A DNA stretch of 32,924 nucleotides, from positions 1-32,924 of the forward strand of contig CAYNLK010000065.1 of NCBI GenBank assembly GCA_964398055.1, written 5' to 3'. Below the pieces are notes generated by a model. It made no database searches. It was not told where the DNA came from and was given only the letters and a program-made list of their open reading frames with translations. Made by a program: the position numbers and the translations under genes. Positions 1-8,082 of this stretch are shown in pieces. Position 1 is the stretch's first letter. Every line of letters begins with the position of its first letter. The DNA is from CAYNLK01 sp964398055. Lineage in GTDB: Bacteria; Chloroflexota; Anaerolineae; 4572-78; J111.

Positions 1-30
1 ACAGTTGCTCTGAGCGACCCGCCAAGCGGG

Positions 31-96
31 GAGCGAAGAGTCCCTGAAACCGCCGCTTGCAAGAGGCGTTCTAAGGGATTCCTCGTCGCTTCGCTC
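31..96. repeat. Imperfect inverted repeat, dispersed intergenic type
   Basis: The arm GAGCGAAGAGTCCCT (31-45) faces AGGGATTCCTCGTCGCTTC and the following GCTC (74-96). The right arm carries a few extra bases. Inner segments ACCGCC and GGCGTT may extend the fold. The right arm followed by CTCGGAATGACA resembles palindromic intergenic repeats I associate with environmental Chloroflexota and related genomes. That family assignment is from memory. No coding frame with support covers 1-158. Confidence 0.5.
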
Positions 97-127
97 CTCG
101 GAATGACATTTAAGAAACACGCTCTTA

Positions 128-160
128 AGGTGGCCGGCACTCTTGAATTGCCGGTCACCT
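128..160. terminator. GTGACCGGC-family hairpin at the 3' end of the amidohydrolase operon
   Basis: Arms AGGTGGCCGGCA (128-139) and TGCCGGTCACCT (149-160) pair over 12 positions with one G-T. The hairpin touches the stop codon of the minus-strand amidohydrolase gene at 159. There is no strong T-tract, so termination is inferred. Similar hairpins lie at 12860-12890 and 22221-22249, which suggests a dispersed repeat used at gene ends. Confidence 0.5.
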
Positions 161-1046
161 ATTCAAAATTCAAAAGTCGCTGCATATTACCGCCCAAAAC
201 CAGGTCGAGCTGGTCACGGCTCAGGCCGGAGTTTTTGATCTCGGCCAATAGTTCGGTAAAGCCGGGCGTCCGGCTCCGCCGGGGATAGAGCAGCAACGGG
301 TAATCCGAACCATACAGGATTTTCTCAGCCCCCACCACGCCAATGATTGATGGGTAAACGTCCGGTCGATACAATAAGGGTACGGCGGCTGTATCGTAGT
401 AGACGTTCCGCATAATCTTTTGAATCGTCCGGTTCAGTTCGTAGTAGGGCAGCAACCCGCCCAGGTGGGCCAGAATCAGCTTGAGATCGGGGTACTGCTC
501 GGCCAGCCAGACGTAATCCTGGAGCGGCGTATAAGCCCGGCCCGGATAAGCGTGACCAACCGGCTCGGCGCCGTGCAGGCAGAGCGGGATATCCAACTCG
601 ATAGCTAACTCGACCACGGCCAGGAAAGCATCATCCCGGATGGAATGGCCCTGGGCGTAGGGTAGAATTTCACCAATACCGCGCAGACCACCGTCCACGG
701 CCCGCCTGACTTCGTCTAATGCCGCCTGTCCGGCCAGCGGCTGGACCGTCGCAAAGCCGAGCAACCGGTCGGGATATTGGCGGCGCCAATCAAGGTACCA
801 ATTATTTTGAGCCACGCAGCTCCGGTGATGACGAAAATAGATACCCTGCAGCACCACCCGGTCGACGCCGGCGGCATCCATATCGGCGATGAGCTGCTCC
901 ACCGTGGCCCAACCCTGGATGGTGGCGCCGGTCGGGTTATCGCCCACCAACGCGCCCCAATAAGGCTCGTCCATCCGCCTGGCCCAGCCAACCGGGTCGG
1001 CGGCGACCTCGGGGGGATACATGTGAATGTGGGCGTCGATGATCAT
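159..1046 (-). CDS. Amidohydrolase family protein (Amidohydrolase_2 / TIM-barrel metal-dependent hydrolase)
   Basis: Predicted metal-dependent hydrolase or decarboxylase of the amidohydrolase_2 type, 295 residues. The N-terminus carries the HxH metal motif (DAHIH). Later come LCLHGAEP (histidine), LAHLGG (histidine) and YGSDYP (catalytic aspartate), in the order and spacing of the family. The ATG at 1046 is chosen because it overlaps the stop of the upstream dehydrogenase (TAATG) and puts the HxH motif at residues 5-7. An upstream in-frame start at 1076 would lie inside the neighbour. It is the last gene of a three-gene operon with translational coupling. The substrate cannot be read from sequence. 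The neighbours (FAD oxidase and Fe-alcohol dehydrogenase) suggest catabolism of a small amine, alcohol or cyclic compound, which is inference. Confidence 0.85.
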   Translation of the reverse strand: MIIDAHIHMYPPEVAADPVGWARRMDEPYWGALVGDNPTGATIQGWATVEQLIADMDAAGVDRVVLQGIYFRHHRSCVAQNNWYLDWRRQYPDRLLGFATVQPLAGQAALDEVRRAVDGGLRGIGEILPYAQGHSIRDDAFLAVVELAIELDIPLCLHGAEPVGHAYPGRAYTPLQDYVWLAEQYPDLKLILAHLGGLLPYYELNRTIQKIMRNVYYDTAAVPLLYRPDVYPSIIGVVGAEKILYGSDYPLLLYPRRSRTPGFTELLAEIKNSGLSRDQLDLVLGGNMQRLLNFE

Positions 1047-2191
1047 TACCGTAACTCGGTCAGCAGTTGGCGGCAATCGGCCTCAGAAGCCGGCCGGGGG
1101 TTGTTGTTAAGCAATGCCATGCGGGTGGTATCAGCGGCGATGGCGTCCCAATCGATCCCGGCCAGCAACACCTCGAGCTCACTCAGCCGGACCGGCAACC
1201 CCAACCCGGCGATAAAATCGGTTACAGCTGTGACCAGAAGCTCGTCGCTGGCCGCGGCCTTCAGCCCAAAGACTTTTTTCAAAATTTCAACCCGCTCAGG
1301 GCTGATCTGCGGCAGATTAAAACGCAGGGCATAAGGCGTAATGATGGCATTGGCCAGACCGTGGTGCAAATGGAGGCTGCTCGTCAACGGCCCGGACAGG
1401 GCGTGAATCAGCCCCAGACCGGCGTGATCCATAGCCGTACCGGCCCACAAGCTGGCCAACAACATACCGGCCCGGGCCGCCACATCGTCGCCGTGAGCGA
1501 CTGCTTGAGGCAACGTTGACCAGATCAACCGGAGCGCCTCCAGCGCCAACAGGTCCGTGTATGGATTGGCCCGCCGCCCCACAAAAGCTTCCAGGGCGTG
1601 GGTGAACGCATCGATGCCGGTGGCGGCAGTCAGGTGGGACGGTAGGGCCAGGGTCAGCTCAGGATCGAGAATGGCCGCCCGGGCAAACATGTGCGGGCTG
1701 AGCACCCCTTTCTTGAACAGATTGGCCGGGTCAACGATAACGGCTACTTTGCTGACCTCGCTGCCGGTCCCGGCGGTGGTGGGAATGGCTAACAGCGGCA
1801 GGCTTGGTTTGGTAATGGGGCGACTGCCCCACTGGTAATCGGCGTAGCGGCCGCCGTTGGTCGCCAGCATAGCCGTGGCCTTGGCCACATCGATGGGGCT
1901 GCCTCCGCCCAGGGCGATGATGGCTTCCACATCGTCAGCTTTAGCCAAATTCACCGCCTGCTCGACACTAACGGTGGTTGGATTGGTGGCCACGTCGCTG
2001 AAGAGCGTGACCGTAAGGCCCGCAGCCACCAGGGCCGCCTGAAAATGGGCCACCATCCCCAGCCGAACCAGCCCCGGATCGCTCACCACCAAGACGCGGG
2101 TGGCCTTGAGTTCGGCTAATTCAGCTACCAGCGCTTTGGCGGCAGGTTGGCCAAAGATAATTTTGGTGGGTAAGTGGTAGATAAAATTCAA
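1046..2191 (-). CDS. Iron-containing alcohol dehydrogenase family protein
   Basis: Predicted NAD(P)-dependent, metal-containing (group III) alcohol dehydrogenase, 381 residues, a usual length. The N-terminal nucleotide-binding half contains GGGSPIDVAKA. TAGTGSEVS follows, then the helical metal-binding half with GIDAFTHALEAFVG, HAGLGLIHAL and HHGLANAIITP. These supply the Asp and His ligands for Fe(II) or Zn(II). The start is TTG at 2191, sharing TTGA with the stop of the upstream FAD oxidoreductase, so it is probably expressed by translational coupling. It ends in TAATG with the amidohydrolase. Family members reduce aldehydes or oxidise alcohols such as lactaldehyde, 1,3-propanediol or maleylacetate. 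The exact substrate is not resolvable here. Confidence 0.9.
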   Translation of the reverse strand: MNFIYHLPTKIIFGQPAAKALVAELAELKATRVLVVSDPGLVRLGMVAHFQAALVAAGLTVTLFSDVATNPTTVSVEQAVNLAKADDVEAIIALGGGSPIDVAKATAMLATNGGRYADYQWGSRPITKPSLPLLAIPTTAGTGSEVSKVAVIVDPANLFKKGVLSPHMFARAAILDPELTLALPSHLTAATGIDAFTHALEAFVGRRANPYTDLLALEALRLIWSTLPQAVAHGDDVAARAGMLLASLWAGTAMDHAGLGLIHALSGPLTSSLHLHHGLANAIITPYALRFNLPQISPERVEILKKVFGLKAAASDELLVTAVTDFIAGLGLPVRLSELEVLLAGIDWDAIAADTTRMALLNNNPRPASEADCRQLLTELR

Positions 2192-3351
2192 GGCTGTTGT
2201 TCCTTTACTCTGGCCAACAGGAATGGACTGAGGTCCAGGTCAGACCGCCCGGTTGTGACCAGTTGAGTTATCGCCTGGCCAATCACCGGGGCAATGACCA
2301 CGGTGCTCTTGAAGGCAACGGCCAGCAGCAGGCCGGCCAGTCCCGCCACCGGCCCCACAAACGGCTTGTCATCCGTAGTGAAAGCCACCGGGGCGGCCCA
2401 ACTCCGCACCAGCCGAGCCTGTCGCAACACGGGCAAAAAACGCAGCGCCACCCGGCTGATAGCGCCCGGAGCGGCGGGGGAGCTACCATTGCTAAAGTGG
2501 TCTACCTCGGTCGCCGCTTCGCCTAACAGCAAATTACCGTGGACGGTGGGCGCAATGGCCAAAACAGCTTTGGGCTGATGGTTCTTGGCCTCGTCATCAT
2601 GATGAACGGTCTCAAAAAAGACGGCTGAAGAGAGAAAATTAGTCAGCACCGGCCCCACATAGTCTGTAACGGCTGCTTCACCGTGAACGTGCCTGACCGG
2701 CAGGTTCAGGCCCAGTTTCCGGCCCAACCGGGCGCTCCAGGCGCCGGTCGCCAGAATGGTCACCTCGCTATCCAGGCGACCCTGGGCGGTGATAACTCCC
2801 TGCACCCGACCTTGAGCCGCGACAAAGTCTACCACCGGCGACTGAAGTAAAAGCTGTAGCCCTGCCGCCCTGGCGCGATGGATAAAGGCCCAGATCAGCT
2901 TGAACGGATTGAGCTGAGCTTCAGCCGGATGATAGAGCGCGCCGCGGGTTTGGGTCACATCGAGGTGCGGCTCCAACCGGGCCAGTTCTGCCGGCGAGAG
3001 CCATTCCACTGCGACTCCGGCCCGGCGGAGCTGCTCGGCTCTGGCCAACAGGCCGGCAACTTGCGACTCTGTTTCGGCAATTAACAAACTGCCGATCGGG
3101 CGCAGCTCAAAATCACACTCCAATTCGGCGGGCAATGTCTCAAAACTGGCTCGTCCGGCCAACACCAGCGGCAGGCTGCTGTCAAGCTCGGCATCCTGCA
3201 CCTGAATATTGCCGTAGTTGGCCCGCGACGCTCCGGAGGCGATGTCGCCCTGGTCTACCAACGCTGTTTTCAAGCCGGCCTCAGTCAAGTAGTAACTGAT
3301 GGCGCTGCCGATGTAACCGGCGCCCACCACAATCGCGTCGAAAGTAGCCAT
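2188..3351 (-). CDS. FAD-dependent oxidoreductase (DAO / glycine-sarcosine oxidase-like)
   Basis: Flavoprotein of the D-amino-acid oxidase superfamily, 387 residues. The N-terminus has the Rossmann FAD motif GAGYIGSAISYYL and then a DQGDIASGASRAN segment typical of glycine oxidase, sarcosine oxidase beta and related amine oxidases. The C-terminal part has TTDDKPFVGPVAG, the usual FAD-contact region, and no membrane segment. It is the first gene of the minus-strand trio and overlaps the next by 4 bases. It starts at ATG 3351. An extended -10 lies so close upstream that the mRNA may be leaderless. It probably oxidises a secondary or primary amine or an amino acid. Substrate is unknown. Confidence 0.85.
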   Translation of the reverse strand: MATFDAIVVGAGYIGSAISYYLTEAGLKTALVDQGDIASGASRANYGNIQVQDAELDSSLPLVLAGRASFETLPAELECDFELRPIGSLLIAETESQVAGLLARAEQLRRAGVAVEWLSPAELARLEPHLDVTQTRGALYHPAEAQLNPFKLIWAFIHRARAAGLQLLLQSPVVDFVAAQGRVQGVITAQGRLDSEVTILATGAWSARLGRKLGLNLPVRHVHGEAAVTDYVGPVLTNFLSSAVFFETVHHDDEAKNHQPKAVLAIAPTVHGNLLLGEAATEVDHFSNGSSPAAPGAISRVALRFLPVLRQARLVRSWAAPVAFTTDDKPFVGPVAGLAGLLLAVAFKSTVVIAPVIGQAITQLVTTGRSDLDLSPFLLARVKEQQP

Positions 3352-3357
3352 GATCCC

Positions 3358-3386
3358 ATTATATCAGAGTTAAACACTGCTGGCGA
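3358..3386 (-). promoter_or_regulatory. Predicted extended -10 promoter of the FAD oxidoreductase operon, possibly leaderless
   Basis: On the minus strand, TGATATAAT (TATAAT at 3363-3358) is a full extended -10. A weak -35, TCGCCA (3386-3381), lies 17 bp upstream. The expected start of transcription falls at or next to the A of the ATG at 3351, which would make the operon leaderless. Confidence 0.5.
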
Positions 3387-3412
3387 GAAAAGACCAAAGA
3401 AGTGCATGGTCC

Positions 3413-3474
3413 ACCTTCTCGGAAGCTATCAGCCGGTTACAGGCCAAAAAGTGGCGTGGAGCTTCCGGGAAGGT
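3413..3474. repeat. 15-bp inverted repeat in the divergent region upstream of plsX
   Basis: ACCTTCTCGGAAGCT (3413-3427) and AGCTTCCGGGAAGGT (3460-3474) are complementary at 14 of 15 positions, separated by 32 bases. It sits upstream of the predicted plsX promoter and outside its transcript. It could therefore be a paired protein-binding site or the relic of an element. No function is assigned. Confidence 0.5.
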
Positions 3475-3492
3475 ATCTCTTTGGGCATGTTA

Positions 3493-3521
3493 TTGGCGGG
3501 TAGGGGGTGATATGTTATAAT
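3493..3521 (+). promoter_or_regulatory. Predicted promoter of plsX-fabF
   Basis: TTGGCG (3493-3498), a 17-bp spacer and TGTTATAAT (TATAAT at 3516-3521) form a strong sigma-70-type extended -10 promoter. Transcription would begin near 3528, giving a leader of about 65 bases before the plsX start. Confidence 0.65.
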
Positions 3522-3593
3522 GCCGTAGACTTCAGCCCACAATTAATTGTTGAGCCGTCTGTCGATTGCCACCCTAATTCTCGAGGAGATTCT

Positions 3594-4622
3594 ATGAAAA
3601 TAGCCCTGGATGCCATGGGCGGAGATAACGCCCCGGCGGCAACGGTTCACGGCGCGGTCTGGGCCGCCCGTGATTTTAACCTGACAGTCCAGTTGGTTGG
3701 TAAACCGGAAGCTATTGAAGCCGAACTGGCTAAACATAATATTACCGGCCTGGAGTTGCCCATCATCCCGGCCAGCGAAGTGATTGAAATGGATGACCAG
3801 CCGTCCGCCGCGGTCAAAAACAAAAAAGACTCGTCGATGGTGGTTGGGTTACGGTTGGTTAAGCAGAGCGAAAGCGACGCCTTTGTCACAGCCGGCAACT
3901 CCGGGGGAGCCTTAGCCGCAGCCTTGTTTGGCCTGGGCCGGATCAAGGGGATCAAACGGCCGGCTCTCAGCACGGTTTTTCCCACAGATTCCCCCCATGG
4001 CTGCTGCTTGCTGCTGGATATCGGCGCCAATACCGACGTGCGCCCAGAATTTCTGTTTCAATTTGGGCTAATGGGCCATAGTTATGTGCTCAACGTCTTG
4101 AATATTCCCAATCCCCGGATCGGGCTGCTCTCGACTGGCGAGGAGGAGGGCAAGGGCAGCATCTTGATCCAGGAAGCCATGCCCCTGTTCAAACAGAGTA
4201 AACTCAACTATATCGGCAACGTCGAAGCCAAAGACATCCCGCTGGGGCTGGCCGATGTGGTTGTAACGGACGGCTTTACCGGCAATGTCTACATTAAAGG
4301 CGCCCAGGGAGTATCGATGATTATTCAGAAGATTCTACAGCGGGAGATCAAAGCCCGGCCTATGGCTATGCTGGGGGCCTTCCTGGCCCGCGGGGCCATC
4401 AGAGCCTTACGGACCAAGCTGGATTACCGGGAATTTGGCGGAGGTCCGTTGTTGGGCGTCAACGGTATTGTGGTGGTGGGCCACGGCCGGTCTGACGCCT
4501 ATGCCGTGCGCAATGCCATCCGGGTGGCCAGAAAAGCCAGTGAAAATAGAATTGTGCAGGCCATTGAAAATGGCCTGAGGGAGTGGCAAAACAGCGAACA
4601 ATTGAGTCAAGTTAACGGATAA
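3594..4622 (+). CDS. plsX: Phosphate acyltransferase PlsX
   Basis: Transfers acyl groups from acyl-ACP to phosphate, giving acyl-phosphate for PlsY in phosphatidic acid synthesis. It is a peripheral membrane enzyme. The 342-residue product starts with the family hallmark MKIALDAMGGDNAP and continues with VTAGNSGGALAAA, LLDIGANTDVRPEFL and GFTGNVYIKGAQG, with a normal length. ATG at 3594 is preceded by GAGGAG at 3583-3588. An upstream in-frame ATG at 3507 lies between the -35 and the -10 of the predicted promoter and would add non-conserved residues, so it is rejected. It is followed after a short gap by fabF, forming a compact lipid-synthesis unit. The fabD, fabG and acpP genes often found between them are absent. 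Confidence 0.96.
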   Translation: MKIALDAMGGDNAPAATVHGAVWAARDFNLTVQLVGKPEAIEAELAKHNITGLELPIIPASEVIEMDDQPSAAVKNKKDSSMVVGLRLVKQSESDAFVTAGNSGGALAAALFGLGRIKGIKRPALSTVFPTDSPHGCCLLLDIGANTDVRPEFLFQFGLMGHSYVLNVLNIPNPRIGLLSTGEEEGKGSILIQEAMPLFKQSKLNYIGNVEAKDIPLGLADVVVTDGFTGNVYIKGAQGVSMIIQKILQREIKARPMAMLGAFLARGAIRALRTKLDYREFGGGPLLGVNGIVVVGHGRSDAYAVRNAIRVARKASENRIVQAIENGLREWQNSEQLSQVNG

Positions 4623-4659
4623 ATGGTCGAAGGGGCCGCCGGTAAGACGGGAGCACAAC

Positions 4660-5949
4660 TTGTCCAAAAAAAAGGGTATCCAGCCAGCCGACCAAGCTCG
4701 CGCCCAAACCAGAGTCGTCATCACCGGTCTGGGCGCCATTACACCCCTGGGACACTCGGCTACAGCCACCTGGAAAAATTTGGTCAGAGGCCAATCAGGG
4801 GTGGATTTGATCACCCTGTTTGATGCCAGCCACCTGTCGGTTCGCTTTGCCGGTGAGGTGAGAGACTTCAACCCCGACCATTTTCTGCCGCGCAAAGAGG
4901 CCAGGCGGATGGCGCGTTGCTCGCAATTGGCCATTGCCACGGCAATGCAAGCCGTCGAAGATGCCGGTTTAGTCTACCCTTTTGACGATGAACTGGCCGA
5001 ACAAAGCGGGGTTCTGCTCGGTACCGGGATGGGCGGCTTTGACAAGGTCGAGGAAGGGATTAAAGTTCATCTGCAGCAGGGACTTAATAAGGTCAATCCT
5101 TTTTCGTTGCCGGCTGCTTTGCCAAATCTGTCGACCTTTCACGTGTGTGTCAAGCTGAACGCCCAGGGTTACACCAACACCACCGCTACCGCCTGTGCTG
5201 CCGGCACGATGGCCATTGCCGAGGCGGCTGAGGTGATCAAGCGGGGTGACTGCCAGGTAATGATTGCCGGCGGGGTTGAGGCGGCCATCACTGAAACAAC
5301 GCTGGCCGGGTTTATCATTATGCGGGCCTTATCAACTCGCAACAACGAACCGGCCGCGGCCTCGCGGCCCTTTGATGCCACTCGGGATGGGTTTGTTGTG
5401 GGCGAGGGTAGCGCCATGGTTGTGCTGGAACGACTAGAACACGCCCAGAGCCGCGGTGCCCGCATCTATGCCGAACTACTGGGCAGCGCCCATTCAGCTG
5501 ACACCTACCACATCGCCGCGCCGGACCCGGCGGCCAGAGGCGCTATCCGGGCGATGCAATGGGCTTTGGCTAAGGCCGGAGTCCAGCCGGAGGAGATTGA
5601 CTATATCAATGCCCATGGCGCCAGCACACCTCTGGGCGATGAGACCGAAACCGCGGCGATCAAGGCGGTTTTTGGCGAACGGGCCTATCAGATCCCGATC
5701 AGCTCGACCAAAAGTATGATCGGCCATACCCTGGGCGCGGCCGGGGCCATCGAAGCCCTGGCCTGCCTCAAGTCGATTGAAACGGGTGTGATTCACCCAA
5801 CCATCAATTACCAATACCCGGATCCAGCTTGTGATCTGGACTACGTGCCTAATCAGCCCCGTTATCAGGCCGTAAACCTCGTCTTGTCCAACTCGTTTGG
5901 ATTGGGCGGCCAAAATTCATGTTTAGTGTTAGGAAAATTCAAAGAATGA
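4660..5949 (+). CDS. fabF: Beta-ketoacyl-ACP synthase II (FabF)
   Basis: Condenses malonyl-ACP with acyl-ACP during fatty-acid elongation in the cytosol. The 429-residue protein has the complete thiolase-fold catalytic triad: Cys179 in TACAAGT, His319 in NAHGAST and His356 in MIGHTLGAAG. The N-terminal RVVITGLGAITPLG and C-terminal NSFGLGGQN are also typical. The start is TTG at 4660, supported by GGGAG at 4649-4653, 6 bases upstream. The first conserved residues begin about residue 18, so a short N-terminal tail is present. It follows plsX by 37 bases and overlaps the next gene by ATGA, so the three are probably cotranscribed. Confidence 0.96.
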   Translation: MSKKKGIQPADQARAQTRVVITGLGAITPLGHSATATWKNLVRGQSGVDLITLFDASHLSVRFAGEVRDFNPDHFLPRKEARRMARCSQLAIATAMQAVEDAGLVYPFDDELAEQSGVLLGTGMGGFDKVEEGIKVHLQQGLNKVNPFSLPAALPNLSTFHVCVKLNAQGYTNTTATACAAGTMAIAEAAEVIKRGDCQVMIAGGVEAAITETTLAGFIIMRALSTRNNEPAAASRPFDATRDGFVVGEGSAMVVLERLEHAQSRGARIYAELLGSAHSADTYHIAAPDPAARGAIRAMQWALAKAGVQPEEIDYINAHGASTPLGDETETAAIKAVFGERAYQIPISSTKSMIGHTLGAAGAIEALACLKSIETGVIHPTINYQYPDPACDLDYVPNQPRYQAVNLVLSNSFGLGGQNSCLVLGKFKE

Positions 5950-6656
5950 AAGCAATTACCAACTCCGAAATCATCGAAACCAGGTCCAAATGGGCCAAAC
6001 GGATCGCCCCGTTGACCATGCTCTTTTTGATTGGGGGCTTGATCACCAATTTTCTCAGCATTAACCAACCGCAATATTTTCGACCGACCCTGATTTTGCT
6101 GGCCCTGGGTTTTGTTTTTGCCACCTTCAGCTCCCATCTGACCAATCGTTGGGTCAAGGAGCCGCGAGCCGATCAAATTCTGACCAATGTTTTGAAAAAA
6201 TTTGGCAATGACTTCGTTCTGTTCAACTACACCATCTCCCCGGCCCATATTCTCCTAACGCCGAGTCGCCTGTATGTGATTGTAGTCAAACAGCAAGATG
6301 GCCCCGTCCAGGTCGACGGCTATCGCTTCTCCCGTAAATTTAGCTGGAAGCTTTTTTTTAGATTTTTTGCCGATGAAGGGTTGGGGTCGCCGGCCGTTGA
6401 CGCCGAAAAGGGCGTCAAGAAACTCGACAAACTGCTGCGAAACGAATTACCTGAGGAGGAAATACCCGAGATCGCACCGCTAGTTCTATTCTCCCACAAG
6501 GATGTCGAACTGACCCTGAAAAATCCGGCGGTGCCCATTATCCGCACCAGTGAAATCAAAACCTACCTCCGCGAACAAAACCGAACCAACAATATTTCAA
6601 GCAACCAACGCATCAACCTGACCCGGATTATTGGCGGTCGTTGGGTGCAGGCGTAA
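5946..6656 (+). CDS. Two-TM membrane protein with a degenerate NERD-like domain
   Basis: Unrecognised 236-residue protein. Two hydrophobic segments lie near residues 20-38 and 47-67, followed by a soluble domain. RADQILTNVLKKFGNDFVLF, then PAHILLTPSRLYVIVVK, resemble the order of a NERD (nuclease-related) domain. The acidic residue expected before the HVVV-like strand is alanine, so nuclease activity is doubtful. The family match is inference. ATG 5946 overlaps the fabF stop (ATGA), and AGGA lies at 5931-5934. A longer form from 5919 would overlap fabF further and is less likely. Its role may be linked to the membrane or lipid context, but the evidence is only position. Confidence 0.7.
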   Translation: MKAITNSEIIETRSKWAKRIAPLTMLFLIGGLITNFLSINQPQYFRPTLILLALGFVFATFSSHLTNRWVKEPRADQILTNVLKKFGNDFVLFNYTISPAHILLTPSRLYVIVVKQQDGPVQVDGYRFSRKFSWKLFFRFFADEGLGSPAVDAEKGVKKLDKLLRNELPEEEIPEIAPLVLFSHKDVELTLKNPAVPIIRTSEIKTYLREQNRTNNISSNQRINLTRIIGGRWVQA

Positions 6657-6697
6657 GACAAAAAAATTAGAGCACTGTCCAGAGGGAGGTATTAGCA

Positions 6698-8011
6698 ATG
6701 GCATTCAATCATCTGCAATATAACTCAGCTTATGTGGTCAACGCCCGGAACAATGGTGACCCCATGAACGGGGCGGCCACCCCATATGGGGTGCGGATTG
6801 TCAAAGCCGACGTAGCCGAGGGGGAGATTTACTGGAAAGTAATTGGCATCCACCATTTATTGCCTCGCGAAAATTTCAGCAAACATAACGTTTATATAGA
6901 AGCCCTGGATGAAGAAGGCCGGCGGTTTAGAAATCCAATCGCCTGGGCCGGCTGGACCTGGCAAGGCAAGCGCCCCGACGAACGGGCCGACCCGGTGGCG
7001 CTGGACAAACCGGATAGTGAAGCGGCCGGCAACATTGCCATGCACTTTGGCCAAAATGTCACCGTTTGGATCAAGGGCCTTAGCTCGGGCGCCAATGACA
7101 AAAGTGATCGGGTTGAAAATCTGCATACCGCTCACCCTGATGAACCTTTGCCCGATGGGTCACTCCTCAATACGCTGGGCCACCACTCCTTTTACGTCGT
7201 TTTTCAGCGGACGCGTAAAACGGAGACGAAGGTTGAGGGGGTCATCCAGGGTCGCCTGGAACGGGGTCAAGGCTTCAAAATCCGCCTGCTCAAAAATAAC
7301 ACGCTGGTGGCTGAACGAGAGGTCGATAGTAGCCTGACCTTTGAATTTATCCAACTGCCCGCCGGCATCTACCGGTTGGAAGTCGTCGGGACAGAGATCA
7401 GCCAGGACAATATCAGAATTGATCAGAGCAATAAACTGGTCAATCTCAATCTGGCCATACCCCTGCCCGATGACAGCGTTATTTTTGGTCGAGTCGAAAA
7501 TGGGGCCGGAAAAACCTTGTTGCTGATCAAAGAAGGGAATATCATCTCTCGTTTTCAAATCCCTCTGTCTGGTGAATATCGTTTTGCTGATTTGGCTGCC
7601 GGCGTCTACTCATTACACGTCTTTGAGTCCAATATCCGACAGGACAATATCTTGCTGGATGGCGTCAATACGCGCCAGATCAACCTGGTCATTCCGGTGG
7701 TAGAGCCTGGTACACCCACCAAAACGATCAACCACTACCTGCTGCTTGGCCCGCCGGCCAGCCGGGGGCGTCAAACCAATCTCATCCTGGCGATGGATTA
7801 TATTCTGGCCTTCTCGGTGACGGTTGGCTTTAGCGTGGTTGAGGCCAAACAGGCCCACCGGGTGACGATTATTGGCGAAGGTATCACTGCCGCCGACCAA
7901 CAAGCTATCCGCGACTCGGGTAGCCAGGTCGAACTGCTGGCCGGCGACGCCTATGATATCGAGACCAAACTCATCGCCCGGATTCAAGCCGGCCGGGCCT
8001 TTGGCGATTGA
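6698..8011 (+). CDS. Hypothetical protein with two Cna-B-like beta-sandwich repeats
   Basis: A 437-residue protein with no signal peptide or membrane segment. Residues 1-165 form a Tyr/Trp-rich beta domain. Two related repeats of about 70 residues follow. Each has a GR-E-G start, an aliphatic strand, then LPAGIYRLEV or LAAGVYSLHV, then an I-QDNI motif and a final N(L/I)-IP strand, like Cna-B or carboxypeptidase-regulatory-like folds. The last 95 residues form a separate alpha/beta region with HRVTIIGEGI. ATG 6698 has GGGAGG at 6684-6689. I recall similar domain sets in Chloroflexota cell-wall-associated proteins, but here the lack of an export signal suggests cytosolic location. Function is unknown. 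Confidence 0.75.
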   Translation: MAFNHLQYNSAYVVNARNNGDPMNGAATPYGVRIVKADVAEGEIYWKVIGIHHLLPRENFSKHNVYIEALDEEGRRFRNPIAWAGWTWQGKRPDERADPVALDKPDSEAAGNIAMHFGQNVTVWIKGLSSGANDKSDRVENLHTAHPDEPLPDGSLLNTLGHHSFYVVFQRTRKTETKVEGVIQGRLERGQGFKIRLLKNNTLVAEREVDSSLTFEFIQLPAGIYRLEVVGTEISQDNIRIDQSNKLVNLNLAIPLPDDSVIFGRVENGAGKTLLLIKEGNIISRFQIPLSGEYRFADLAAGVYSLHVFESNIRQDNILLDGVNTRQINLVIPVVEPGTPTKTINHYLLLGPPASRGRQTNLILAMDYILAFSVTVGFSVVEAKQAHRVTIIGEGITAADQQAIRDSGSQVELLAGDAYDIETKLIARIQAGRAFGD

Positions 8012-8082
8012 TTGTCGCCTTCAAGAGTGCCGGTTTGTTCAGTCCTGTTTCAATCTAAGAGCCGCACTTCTTAATAAAATCC

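Noticed and set aside
3507..3593. Upstream start of plsX
   Set aside because: It would begin between the -35 and -10 elements. The conserved N-terminus with a good SD begins at 3594.
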